A stretch of DNA of 46,461 nt from NCBI GenBank assembly GCA_905182995.1, contig CAJJDP010000072.1:420351-466811 (forward strand). The letters run 5' to 3'. The notes under the pieces were generated by a model that made no database searches, was not told where the DNA came from, and worked only from the letters and a program-made list of their open reading frames with translations. A program made the position numbers and the translations under genes. The DNA comes from Paramecium octaurelia (taxonomy: Eukaryota > Ciliophora > Oligohymenophorea > Peniculida > Parameciidae). Position 1 is the stretch's first letter, and every line of letters begins with the position of its first letter. Of this stretch, positions 11,277 to 22,599 are shown piece by piece.

Positions 11277-12095
11277 TGGTTTCGGATTGTGGATGATTTG
11301 ATTTAGGATGCCTCAAGCTTATGCATTTAAAGAAAAAATGATAACCAATCAAAACGGTTGATCCAATCAGAAAATATATAATAGTTTTATTTGTAAAAGA
11401 AGGCATCTAAAAGTAATTTAAAGAAAACCATGATCCATATTCAATAATTGAGAAAATACAACACTAAATACGAAGGTGATAAAACGTATAATCTTGAATA
11501 GCAATGTAAACATTAATTTTATATCTTAATAAATCGATAGAAAGTTGAAATAAATAGGAATAAGATAAGCAGGGAAAAGAATGAAATCAAAATTTAAACG
11601 GATAAAAGAGCGAATTGTTAAACTGGTAATAAACACTGAAAGGTAATAATTATTTTAGGAAAATACAATTAAAAATGCTATAAAACAAATATGAATTTTG
11701 AGAAGAAATATAAGAAAGAATTAAATAATGAAAAATATTTAAATAAAATGAACTTATTTTGAATATAACTCTGTAATTGTAGTTTTAAAACAAAATCAAT
11801 AACAATATTCCCCCATCTTCAAAAAAGAAAAAAGAACAATTTAAATAAGGTGTATAAATTACAACGAAGTTTTAATATCTATAAAAACGATTGGAATAAA
11901 ATACTATTAAACATAATTCATAAGATCTTATAGAGTGAAAGAAAATCATATGATAAATATAGATTATTGGAGCATCTAAGTTGGAATTTGGTGTAAGTAT
12001 TAAAAAATAATGAAGAGGAACAGTAGACAGTAATTACTGCTACAGATATAATGAAAGAAGTAGCCATGAAATTCCAAGCATATTAAATTAGTTGA
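11277..12095 (+). pseudogene. Lysine/asparagine-rich protein of unknown family, one internal TGA
   Basis: Frame 0 stays open from after TGA 11274-11276 to TGA 12093-12095 if a 33-nt intron (11626-11658, gtaataaa...ttttag, itself containing an in-frame TGA) is removed, except for one TGA at 11760-11762. The first part is rich in Lys, Asn and Gln (NRQKVEINRNKISREKNE). The second part is more regular and looks conserved (HLSWNLVQVLKNNEEE, TATDIMKEVAMKFQAYQIS). No domain recognised. The start is unclear: the first in-frame ATG is inside the open frame, and TTTAG just before GATGCC could be an acceptor from an upstream exon. It follows the WD40 gene on the same strand with a short gap. Confidence 0.5.
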
Positions 12096-12450
12096 GTTAA
12101 CCTTGAGATTTGATATCTTGATTTTGTAAAAATTTAGAACTCCTGAAAAATTTGGCTATAAATAATGTCCACAGCAATATTTTATAATATGGTAACTATA
12201 TTTTACAGTTTTAATTGATATAATTTAGTGTTACTTTGCTTTATGCCTATGAGGAACTACTTTGAGATTTATGACAAAACTTTTTGGTTTTTATATTAAT
12301 ATTTGGTCAGTTTAGTTGAAAGCTATAAAATTAATTGGTATAAATTGGGAATATTCTCCCATAGATTTTATAAACTCTGTCTAGCATGTTCAGGTGAAGG
12401 AGAATGAATATCAATGTTAAACTTTTATATTGGTATTTAAAGAACGCTGA
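12096..12450 (+). other. No gene assigned; possible upstream end of the cysteine-rich fragment
   Basis: Mostly featureless T-rich sequence. At about 12375-12400 a frame reads LCLACSGEGE before a TGA, a cysteine spacing like that of the next feature, so the coding remnant may start here in another frame. Confidence 0.35.
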
Positions 12451-12873
12451 TAGTTCATGTAATTCATGTAAGATTATACCTAAAACTTCTTTTTTATAAA
12501 TTTCCAGAGGTAGTAAAGAAAACTTATAAACAATTTTGGTTATGATGATGATTATTTATGTATTGAAGAAATGTGTAAGATTATTATTGGTATTTTTGAT
12601 ATTTAAAGTTCTTGTGAAAACGATTGTAAGTTGTTTACAAATAAATAAAGTTACCTGATTTGTAAAAATTTGAAATATTTCCATTTTGGGCAATGTATAG
12701 ATGGTTGCCCAGAGTATACTCCTAATATTATTTAAACCCCTTTGATAGAAAAAGGAAAAACATTATTCAAATACAACTATTAGGAAAGAATTTCTTGTTC
12801 TATCAACAAACAACTTATAATATACGCTAATATTGTCTGGGAAAAACAACCTACAGATAAAACCATAGTTTGA
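12451..12873 (+). pseudogene. Cysteine-rich (furin-like repeat) surface protein fragment
   Basis: Open code-6 frame of 141 codons bounded by TGAs at 12448 and 12871. The core has regularly spaced cysteines: SSCENDCKLF, YLICKNL, then FGQCIDGCPEYTPN. This is the furin-like/growth-factor-receptor cysteine-rich spacing common in large ciliate membrane proteins. No signal peptide or membrane segment lies in this piece; a C-X2-C motif just upstream sits in a different frame, and the same frame continues past the TGA with further plausible sequence (NCWEQFSNKLC). I read it as a remnant of a larger extracellular protein. The family is likely, the exact gene unknown. Confidence 0.5.
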
Positions 12874-13141
12874 TTAGGTAATCGTTCAAGAGGCAATTCT
12901 AATTCCATACCACACGATCCAACAACAGCTTCGCAAGTGGGGAATATACCAGAAGCCTTTTCAACTTCGATATCCAAAAATTGTTGGGAACAATTCTCAA
13001 ACAAATTGTGTCGCTAGTACTCCAACCCTCTTAAATAATTATAAGTTAATTATTAATTGGAAGAAAAATTAAAATCTTTTCGAATTAACCTAAATTTGTT
13101 ACCTTTCATAGCTACAGAAAAGTCTATTACCACCAAAGAGT

Positions 13142-14093
13142 TCATTTGAATATTGTTTTGTCATTGAAGATATTCATTATGATGCCTTAACAATTAATCA
13201 AAATATAAATAGAATTGTATATTAGTATCTAATGCTATAATTGTCTGACAAAATCCTCATTAATATTGAAAAAGGAGTGCCCTTTCCTTAACAGATACAT
13301 ACATATTAAAGGATTCAAATAGGGAATCTCATATCGAAGCAATCCTATTATTTCTTCTTCAAGTGCCTCTAAACAATCATTTCTTTAGTTCCATAAATCC
13401 CATAACTTAGATTATTTTCTTTTTTATTTCAGTGAAATTGATATACTTTAGTACATATAATCCGGCTCTTTGTAATTGTACAATTTTGTAATGAAGTTCC
13501 ATATCACCGTAATATAAGTTCCACAACCATAAGTTTCTGCAAATGGTCTTAACCCTTTCAGAAATACTGTTTTTGACACTAGGTCGCTAGACCTATGTTT
13601 TCTCCCTAAAGTAAGATTTGAGCGGGTATGAGGTAGTCTTCAATATGTTCTATCACTTTCAGTTCAAATTCCACGTCACTTTTCCTTTTCACCACTATAC
13701 CATTTTATGGATCTATTTTCATTTTTCAAAATTGGCTATGGCTCCTTACTAATTCTTAATCTGGCTCTTCTCCTACACTATGGGTTTATATAATTTATTC
13801 TTATCGTGCATTTCCCATGAGTTTGAAAAGTCCTTCTACTCAATTTTTTCAACTAGATTTCTTTGGGTTACTATTAATTTCTATCTTCTTCTTGCTACGG
13901 TAATACAGCTGAACTAATTTTAAGTAATTAATGAGTTCGGATTTTAGTTTTTCTCTTTTTAGTACGCTTCAAGGTTATCAATCTAAGATTTTTGTAGTAG
14001 GAGATGATGTAGAACATCCATATCATTTATTAGGAAGTGATATATTTTCTTATCCTCTATCGCTGTTACTGTCCTATTAGGGAATGAGTTCCA
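13142..14093 (-). pseudogene. Unknown minus-strand gene in at least two frames
   Basis: Upstream frame: NRTVTAIEDKKIYHFLINDM then DVLHHLLLQKSQIDNLEAYQ (an internal ATG at 14021-14019), running to a TGA near 13725. A second frame then carries GLRPFAETYGCGTYITV and later RYEIPYLNPLICMYLLRKG, and stops at TGA 13144-13142. The minus strand is purine-rich here, like coding strands elsewhere in the window, whereas the plus strand is T-rich. Family not recognised. The frame change lies in the middle with no GT...AG intron that repairs it. It may be two adjacent remnants. Confidence 0.35.
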
Positions 14094-14303
14094 TCTGTAT
14101 ATCACTATTTTAGCTTATATACATTCTGAAATTTTTTATAAATCTGTCCTTTTAAATTTTGCTGCGCATAAGGACAAAATTTTCGTTTGTTGAGTTAGAT
14201 GTTAATATTGAAAATGAAAAATTACATAACTTCACTATGTTTCACATAATTGGATGCAACTTCACTTACGTATAATTTTTAAGAAAGATTTATATAAATA
14301 ATT

Positions 14304-14346
14304 CCTCTGATATATCATTGGGCACAAAAATGAACATTATCAGAGG
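14304..14346. other. 9-bp inverted repeat with 25-nt loop
   Basis: cctctgata (14304-14312) and tatcagagg (14338-14346) are perfect complements, 36 bases before the ATG at 14382. It could form a hairpin in RNA or DNA; function unknown. Confidence 0.5.
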
Positions 14347-14381
14347 CTAAGCATTTAGTGCTAGATAGTGGACATAAAAAC

Positions 14382-15347
14382 ATGCATTATTATGACAGTG
14401 CTTTTTAACAATTTTTGTTAGCATAATTATTATTATTTATATTTTTGTGGATATTAATCTTTGGCAAATGTCAAATTATCCTGCATTATCCATTTGATAA
14501 AATAGATGGAGTAAATAGTAAATGTTTAACTGACATATAAGAAGGAGGCATTCTTACAATTTTATATAAAATAGCTTTGTTGGAGAAAGATAAACATAGA
14601 ACTATAAATGTACCACATGCATTTTTATCGGATGCATCACCGCAATTTGAGAAAAATCAACTTTCAGAATTGGTTTCTCTGGTAAAAGGACTAAAACACA
14701 TTGCTCCATTAGTAGCTTCTCTTAGCACCTAAAAACCCAATTATTAATTGAAAAAGATGAATTAAATTTGGTAGCCAAAGAGTTTCACACTTATAGAAAT
14801 GATTATCTCTAGTATTTATGGAGTTACCAAGTATTAAGTGTTGTATTTGTTTTTTTTTGATCTTAATATCAACTGGGAGCAACTTTTTAGTAAGTAGCTA
14901 TTGTATACACCCTGCTAAGAAATTCAATCAAATACACAAAAGAAAAATGCATTTTTTATCTGTCATACTTGTAACAGAAAGGTTTCCAAAGTCCGGCATT
15001 CAGATATCTTAAATGGTTTGATTCTATTAAAATATTAAATGTATGTGTTTTCTATTATAAAAATTCTTTTTATTTTTAGGTATTTTCATTCATAGTTATT
15101 CAACACTTTTCATATGATTATAAATCAATAGAAGGATAGCTTGACTTTATTGTCTTTAACTTTTCAGTTAATTTTCCTCATGCGCTTCATACACTCCTAG
15201 ATTTCAAAACTTTTCGAATAGATTTTAAACTTTATCAACTTTTTGTTTTTTGTTAAGTAAACTTCATTATTTTAGAAGTTCATAATTGTTTGTATTTTTT
15301 AGTTTTATATCTAATTATTATTATTTTTTGACCTATTAGATTCTTGA
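14382..15347 (+). pseudogene. Membrane protein of unknown family
   Basis: Code-6 frame of 321 codons from ATG 14382 to TGA 15345-15347. Residues about 11-28 are strongly hydrophobic (FLLAQLLLFIFLWILIFG), a signal anchor or signal peptide; a soluble region follows (HAFLSDASPQFEKNQLSEL). Between about 14735 and 14857 the next frame gives a better protein (TQLLIEKDELNLVAKEFHTY), after which the first frame resumes with FDLNINWEQLFSKQ; the switches coincide with an A5 run and a T9 run. A possible 39-nt intron lies at 15041-15079; downstream, frame 3 reads DFIVFNFSVNFPHALHTLLD. Either a decaying gene or indel errors. No family recognised. Confidence 0.45.
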
Positions 15348-15639
15348 AGATTTCGGGTTGAGTTTTACTATTCATCCCCAATTTTTAAATTATTTTCTTT
15401 ACTTTGACATTATGTCTTTAATTTAGTAATAATTAAATCTAAGTTTAATACAGGTTCTTAAAGATTACTGAATGATATGCGTTTTCAGCCCTTGAAATCT
15501 TATTGAGCGCAAATCTATTTAACTTCTAGAAACGAATCTAGTTTTGAAATCTCATATCTAAGAGTCTTTAATTCAATTTTAAAGTTTGGATCCAAACCAA
15601 ATTTTTTTGGAACGTTCTACTTTCTAGACGTGTGATTCT

Positions 15640-15960
15640 ATTCACTCTTCTAAGATAGAGATATCAAATTCCCCTCTTTACTCTTTTTATTTCTTAGAAG
15701 TTATTAAAAAGCTTATTCTGCAATTTATTAAGTAATGATTTATAATAATCATCATTAAATAATTGTGAATTTAAGAGAGAACTTATTTTATCTTGAGGAT
15801 CTCATCATTTTGACTGCTTACTATTTCAATATCTGATAACCATTTATTCTGAGGAGATTTTAATAAGCATTTTTTAGAAAAATAGAGTAAGAATTCAATC
15901 TTATCTCTAAATAATTACTGAAATTACAAGTTAAATTATTGAGAGGAATGATCGAATTTC
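15640..15960 (-). pseudogene. Coiled-coil-like fragment
   Basis: Minus frames read KCLLKSPQNKWLSDIEIVSS and continue QNDEILKIKQVLSQI; in the next frame NDDYYKSLLNKLQNKLFNN follows and FQEIKRVKRG ends it. The heptad-like mix of Leu, Ile, Lys, Glu and Asn suggests a coiled coil. Two frames are needed, so it is probably broken. No start codon or family identified; the neighbouring plus-strand frame ends at 15347. Confidence 0.35.
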
Positions 15961-18310
15961 AAAGTAAAGATTGTATCAATAGGTCATTTGTTTTGAAATT
16001 GAATTATTATAATAATTGCATTATATAAACCATATCTTATGTTCTAACAGATAGGTTTCTTCAACCTGTAATTATTTAAAGCTTGGTTCATTAACTTAAT
16101 TTAATATTTTAAGCATAAAATTATACTATGGAGAAATTAACAGGTTACCCCCTAAAGAAAAAACATTAATATCATTTCATTTAATGGTTTAAGGGATTAA
16201 AATAGATTAAACGAAAGCGATTTGGAACTTGATAAAACTTTTTGAGGAAGTATTGAAGTACGCTATTATAAATTATTGTAAAGCAGAAACAACAGTTGCT
16301 GGAATAATAAGGAATAAAAATTCCATTTTTCTTGTTTAATTATTAAACCTTTGTTTTGCTGGAAAAGTCACTCCTTTTAGAAAATTTTATAGAGAATTAA
16401 ATATGATGATACTTTAGTAATTACAAATATCTAGAAGAAACTACTTTTTTTATTAATGGATAAATTGAGTCCTGTAATCAGCTAAAATATTCTAAATAAC
16501 AGGTTTTGAATAAATCTTCAAGAATCAATAACATATTAAATTTATATCATCATACTTTTTGAATTTCGAGCTAGAGGTTAAAAATTGAGCTTAATAATTG
16601 CTGTTGTTAGCATACATCAAATGAAGACCCTGATTCACAACATCATTTTTTATCAAATGGTATACCTAGATAATATTTACAAAAGATTATTGGCGTGATG
16701 ATAAATAGGTTTGTTTTTAATGTTAAACTATAATATATTATAATATAAATCACTTTTCTTTGAATGATTATCTAAATTATCAGACTAAATTATTTATTCG
16801 TTTATAATTCTATGGATTAGATTAAATTATTGAATGCTATAAAACTTAATTGAATAAATAGGAATTGATGGCCCAACCTATTTGCATCAGGTTTTAAGTA
16901 TGAGAATGGCACAACTAAAAATTAAGGAAGTGAAGACTAGATTGTAAGATTAATTTTAACTGGCCGTTAAGTTGATGACATGTTAGAATCTATTGATGAC
17001 ATTATTGCTTCATCTTATTGACCATTATCAGTAATCATTTGTAGATACTCGATACCAATTTTTAACAAATCATTTTAAGCAATGATAATAAAACCATGGT
17101 TGATATATATCTATAAAAGTAATAATAATCTTAGTAATTGATCTATTCAATTAAGGAATTGATTAACCATTTTGGCTGTCAGCCCTTTAAAATCTGGATA
17201 ATTTACACAAGTAAATTTACAGTTTGGACGTTTTGAATTTTTTGAAAGTAATTATCAGTTAAATCAGTAAATGCACCTTTTATTTAATATGGCTACAACA
17301 TTAATGGAATGAAATACAAATATTTAAACCATCATATAGAATAAAATGATTAGATATAGAAGTAAACACAAGGATCTATTACAAACAAGAATATATTATT
17401 GTTATCAATATCTTTAATTAATTAATAAACTCCATCTTCATTCTTTTTGGAAAACAAATGAGAATTTTACACACACTTTGTTATTTTCACTAATTTAATT
17501 TGAAGTAAGCTCTTGAAGTTCCTATCATCTAAACTAAATGCAAAAGAAAATGAATTTAGAATTTCAGAAACATTATTGTTTAGAAATTTCCAAATTGAAA
17601 AAATAGTTAAGGCAAGAAATTATCTTGCTACATTCATAATTTAGAGCATATTTAATTATGAATTCATATTGTTAATTTAGTTAAAAAATATTTGATAATG
17701 TTGTTTACAAATAGGGTAATCTAAGGAGATATTTAAGTCAAAATATAGAGGGCTCGAGAAAATATTAGTTAATTTATGATTTCTCTAATGAGAAATATAA
17801 AGTAGAAGGAATAAAAATTAATCAACATTAAAGTTAACTTAAACTTTTATGGGAATGATATTAATTTAAATATTAAGTATCATTAACATCCTAATATTAT
17901 TTCATAGAATTTTATTCTTTATTTATAGAAGCTTAGCTGTATTTTAAAAGTAATTCTAAATAGGCTCATTTTTATTATTATCTTTTCAATTTCCATTAAA
18001 ATAAACTATCTTAATTCAAAAGGTAGAAACTGTACTATTTTTAAGGAAATATCTTGCAAAGTTAAATTCTCTTCTAAAATTGATGGATGCTCATATTATT
18101 TTAATAAAAATAATAATAATCTTGAAATTATAATTATGCTCCGTAAATTTCATATACCTACAATTTCTATAAACATTAAATTACGGTATAATCAAGGTTT
18201 TAACTAGTATGGACATTTTAAGTAGCATGTTTATAATTTTTAAAACGATTTTTCAAAAATATTTAATTGTCCTCTTACTTTAAAATTTTAATTTTCAATA
18301 ATTTAATAAC
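15961..18310. other. Unassigned stretch with short plus-strand frames
   Basis: Two short frames look protein-like: 16869-17021 (SEDQIVRLILTGRQVDDML) and about 17173-17310 (SGQFTQVNLQFGRFEFFESN). Neither has a start, stop or family I can defend. The rest is AT-rich with no visible gene. Confidence 0.3.
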
Positions 18311-18598
18311 TCATAATTTTTAATATTATTTGATCTAATATTCTTTTGAATTATCATCCCATGTGATCAAATACTACCCATCATCAGTCATATATCCAAA
18401 TGTGAAATACGTTTCAAAGTCAATAGATTACTGAATTATAACCTCATTATTTGGTTTGATCCTTATTAAACTCACAATGGAAGCGTTTTTATTTACAAGA
18501 ATACATTTTGATTTTAGATATTATTAAGGAAAGAAATTGTAATCTTAACCACCTTTTACTAGAATATCTTTTGTCTTGGATAGATCTGAGGACATAAG
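18311..18598 (-). pseudogene. Fragment of an unknown family with motif DDGQYLITW
   Basis: Open minus frame of 96 codons ending at TGA 18313-18311. It reads KTKDILVKGG, NKNASIVSLIRIKPNNEV, then YFTFGYMTDDGQYLITWDD and NSKEYQI. The regular alternation and the DDG-turn suggest a beta-rich repeat, perhaps an extracellular or propeller-like domain. A second, more damaged copy of the motif lies at 20735-20858, on the other side of the membrane-protein gene. No start found. Confidence 0.45.
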
Positions 18599-19118
18599 CC
18601 AAAAAAAAGTTAAAATATTTATGACTATATCAAGTATTATTTGTAGCCTTATTAAATTAATTAATGTAAAAGAACAATGGCTGATTAATATAATTTATGG
18701 AAATCAATTAATACAAAACATAGAAATATTCTCTAATTATAATAATATTGACTAAATACATGTAGTTAGCAAAGTATTTAAACTACAAGAATTGAAATTA
18801 GCATGGATTGTAAACATTTAGAATATAAAATTATTATCTCTAAGTGAATTATTTTAATTCATTTTCTTTAATCCTAATATATTGTTTTATTGTCAAGATT
18901 AATTAGAGGCTTTTTGATCATGTATAAACAGATCTGTAAAATTTGAAAATGAAAAAATATCTGATAAAAAAAGGCACATTAAATAAAATGTTTTTCCTTT
19001 GCTAATAAATTTCTCAGAAATTTAAGGATATTGGATTGTAATTAAATATGAATATATTAATCAAGGTTATTTTTATAACATATCTAAAGGTTCCAATAAC
19101 GCATAGTCATTATCTATT
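18599..19118. other. No gene assigned
   Basis: AT-rich. It may hold the 5' part of the DDGQYLITW fragment, but I see no coherent long frame. Confidence 0.3.
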
Positions 19119-20278
19119 TCAATAGAATTGGTTGGCTTAACTGTTAATCTATTTGATTCTTTACTAGATTAATGATCTAAATAATTATTCGATAATTTTC
19201 CTCCCATTTAATGACTCTGCTGCAGAACTTAATTTCCAAATTATTATTAAATGATAAATTATATATAACCTTGAAATTTCATATAATATGTTATTTGGTC
19301 TGCATTTTTCTTTAGCTCTTTTAATAAAAGCTTTATATTTATATTTGAAATTTTCAAGTGTTCTATCCACATTTTCTTCTAAGTTATTCTAGTTCTAGTA
19401 TTCAAATTGGTTGAATAAGTTCAACTTATTTTTTTTCATCTCTGGATAATACATGGTTACAATTTCATGCAATAATTCATTTTCCAATAACATGTTATTG
19501 TAATATATTGCAATATATTTTAACAAAAATATAACCTAAACAATTGATCCAACTTAAGCTAGAATTTAACCTAGTTTTGGCAATGTTATGCTTTCATTAA
19601 CTGAAATATTATCAATTCTAAACAAATAACAACCTAAACTCTTGAATTCATGCTTCTGTTTTGACAATTAGCTAACTACAAGAGAAGTAAAAAAATAATC
19701 AACAGGTTAATGAATTAACTCATAATTGTTTAAGAAATAGTAGCAGCACAATAACTTCCAGAAACAGGAGTCAAGTTAGAACAGCTTTCTAAAACGAGCA
19801 ACAATTGGGTCATTTAAATGTGATCATCAATTCCAACAGAATCATGATTTAAAACAATTGTGCCCTTATCAATTGATAATGTAAATGGCCTATCTTCACT
19901 ACTAAATAAAGGGATTGGCTTATCAATTATTTTTGAATTCAAAATTCGATATAAATTAGGAGTAATGATATTATGCTCTTTTCTAAAAGGATCAGCATCT
20001 CCTGAAAAGTCTTATAATTCCAATTAAATAATAGAGTCTGACAACTAAAATTCAGCATATGAAATAGTTTGCTATTTAATACTAATAGAAGCAGGTATTG
20101 GACGATCAATCCATTAAATGATAAAATATAAAAAATATGTAATACTAATCCCTCCAATCAAAATAGTAATTATTCCGCCAAGCTTGCTTTGATATAAGGA
20201 TGCCTTAGCCGGAGTTAAAAGACTTACAGGAAACCCAAAAATATCGACTTTATCAATTGTATTTAGTATTTATTGCAT
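19119..20278 (-). pseudogene. Two-pass membrane protein of a conserved ciliate family, one frameshift
   Basis: ATG 20278-20276 opens a frame reading TIDKVDIFGFPVSL, then LYQSKLGGIITILIGGISI and TYFLYF (membrane segment 1), then a lumenal/extracellular region (DFSGDADPFRKEHNIITP, SSEDRPFTLSID). Near 19815 (coding GATCACATTTAAATG) the match moves to the next frame: NDPIVARFRKLFQ, QPVDYFFTSLVVSQL, NISVNESITLPKLGQIL, membrane segment 2 (GSIVQVIFLLKYIAIYY), LLENELLHEIVTMYYPEMKK, AKEKCRPNNILYEISRL, ending at TGA 19121-19119. I recognise the layout (short N-tail, membrane segment with SKLGG..TI, long loop, second membrane segment, MYYPE-like cytosolic tail) as a large ciliate family of unknown function. 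One indel is the only visible defect, and no intron repairs it. Confidence 0.7.
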
Positions 20279-20734
20279 CTAAATTAAATAATAATTACTC
20301 AAAAAATATGAATAGTTATATATATGTTTCTATATACTTCGTTTTTAAATGGTTATTGAGACATTAGAGTTTTTATAAAATTATGTCTACTGACTATGAT
20401 CTTTATTTTATAGTATTATAGTTGATCTAGGTGTTTGGCCAACAGTGAAAAACTCTTCATTAAATATTTTTCTTAATAAATTTAACTTTTAGATGGGCCT
20501 TTAATTGAAAAATTATAATTATGTAAACCGAATATTGATTATTTTTCGTAAGGATTGAATTTTATATACTATTCTTTATTAATCGAAACAATAATATTGA
20601 TTCAAAATTAGCTAATTTTGAATTATTTATTAAATTGAATTAAAGAAATAATTTGAGTAATTTTGAAATTAATTAGAATTTAAGATAGAATAAAAATATA
20701 ATAACTATCTCATTCTTCTAAGAACCTTATTTAT
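20279..20734. other. Intergenic, 5' flank of the membrane-protein gene
   Basis: Very AT-rich; no frame or motif I can support. Confidence 0.4.
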
Positions 20735-20858
20735 ATTTCACTGGATTTAAAATATCAAGTTATCAAATATTCTCCATCATCGCTCATCTATCAATAAATT
20801 GTTATGGAAATAAATACCCATTATTTAAAACCTCTATTCACTGTTATTTCATCTGATA
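20735..20858 (-). pseudogene. Second DDG-YLIT fragment, heavily damaged
   Basis: Minus strand reads DEITVNRGFKQWVFIS, then a TGA, QMSDDGEYLIT, a second TGA, and YFKSSEIQI. It aligns with 18311-18598: FGYMTDDGQYLITWDDNSKEYQI. The second TGA aligns with a Trp (TGG) and the first with Gly (GGA), so both are single-base nonsense changes. A short paralogous relic. Confidence 0.5.
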
Positions 20859-21460
20859 TAGCAAACTATTTATTTATGGTATTTAATCTCATAAACATAC
20901 ATCAAATCTCTTATTTTTATTGAAATGTAAATAGGTAATCGCTTCTTAAGTATAAATGATATCCATAATGATCAACTGGTATTTATTTTATTTCACAGCA
21001 ATTTTATAAGTATTTGATTACTTAATTGTTAATATTGATTTATCATCTTGGCAATTTACAAATTAATTTTTTTAATAATTTTAGAATTTTGTTTAAATTA
21101 TATGATATGAATAGATGTTCATTCTTAATCCAATCAAATGAGCATATCCTAAATAGTTAATGAGCAAATCCATGAATGATTATAATCAATGACCAAATCA
21201 AAATCATTTCTGAATCATCAGATATCAATTTATTTGATTATTTGATGAAATTTAAAATAATCACTTTTTATTTTTGTTCATAAAAGACTTGATTTAATTT
21301 CAACATTCCTTATTTGGATTCATATAATTTTATTTGTTAAGAACATCAAACTGCTACAATTGAACATCCTTATTCAAAGAAATTCCTCTATATCTTACCA
21401 TTTATTTGATTGAATTAGCTAATATTATCTAATAAGTAAATAGTTTAAAATTGTATTAAG
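20859..21460. other. No gene assigned
   Basis: AT-rich; the minus strand may carry the 5' part of the preceding relic, without a coherent frame. Confidence 0.3.
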
Positions 21461-21937
21461 ATGTAGATATTATTTGACTTTGTTATCGTTATTAGAGTGT
21501 TAATTTTGATGATTGTTGTGATTATTGGATTAATTATTATTCAAGGTATTGTTCGTTTTATGAAAAGGTTTGATCATGATCTATAATTTAGAATTGGATT
21601 TGATTTTGCTTCTTAAACAATTTTTTATTAAACTCTTTTTAGCTAATTAAATGGAGTCGATCAATTTTTGGAAAAGATAATTTAATTGAAATTATAATTG
21701 AGGATTCATAATGAATTCTTAATCAATAAATTATTGATTCTATCAAATGATGATTTAAAGTATATAAATTATAAGTTAAGTCTAAATGCTTCCAGATTGA
21801 TAATTCTTAATTAGAAATTTTTTTACATGTTATGCAAATTATACTGTATAATCTTTTTCCATAACCTTAAATTCAAATACTTATATTACTTGATGTTTTA
21901 CCTTATCTTATCAAACTGGGGTTTTCAGATGCTATGA
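21461..21937 (+). CDS. Hypothetical 158-residue protein with an N-terminal membrane segment
   Basis: Code-6 frame from ATG 21461 to TGA 21935-21937. Residues about 6-30 are hydrophobic (FDFVIVIRVLILMIVVIIGL, then IIIQG), a signal anchor. Next comes a polar helical stretch (FMKRFDHDLQFRIGFD, GVDQFLEKII) and a hydrophobic C-terminus (YYLMFYLILSNW). No family recognised. In this AT-rich DNA a TGA-free run of this length can occur by chance, so the call rests mainly on the sensible membrane topology. Confidence 0.35.
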
Positions 21938-22599
21938 TTGTCTTCATGTAGAGCTACTTGCAAACTGATTGGGTAAGGCAAATCATTAATTAAGAGCGAA
22001 ATGGAGAAGTTTCTATCTGAAATCTATGATCATTTGTTTGTTAGAAGATTTATGGTAGCATATAGAAAATTTTGAAAGATTTATTTGAGTGTGCAAGTTG
22101 CAGATGCATTAAAAACCTTCTTGTAACATTGATCAAAAGAAATAAAACTTGAGGATATGATTGAAGTTTGAGAGGTAGTCTCAATTCTTCTCTGAAGGAA
22201 GAATATTTGGGGGAATTTCAATTTTTGTCTAGAATATCTATAATTTTAGGCCAATAGCAGAGTCCATTGAAGAACATATTTTAAATTCCTTTCTGATAAG
22301 GATATCTGAAATTAACTCAAGCATAAAGGTTTATCTCTAAAGAGCTAGAAAGTTTAGATATAATAACTTAGCCTAAGAGATTAGATTCTGTAAAAAATTG
22401 AATTTTAATAAGTAAATTTAATAAACCATTCATAGATGTTTGATTCTATTTTGGTAATTAGAAAATTAAATTTTTAAAAAATATGAAGTGATATTAAATC
22501 TTGATCCTTTTTTGAAGTTGATGAGTTGATTATTTGAATAATAAAAGAAGAAACTTTTAATAATATTATGTTTATATCTATTCTAATAGTAAATACCTA
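21938..22599 (+). other. Fragmentary coding-like sequence
   Basis: At about 22000 a plus frame reads SEMEKFLSEIYDHLF and VRRFMVAYRKF before a TGA; other frames carry short pieces. Probably the decayed 5' part of the next feature. Confidence 0.3.
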
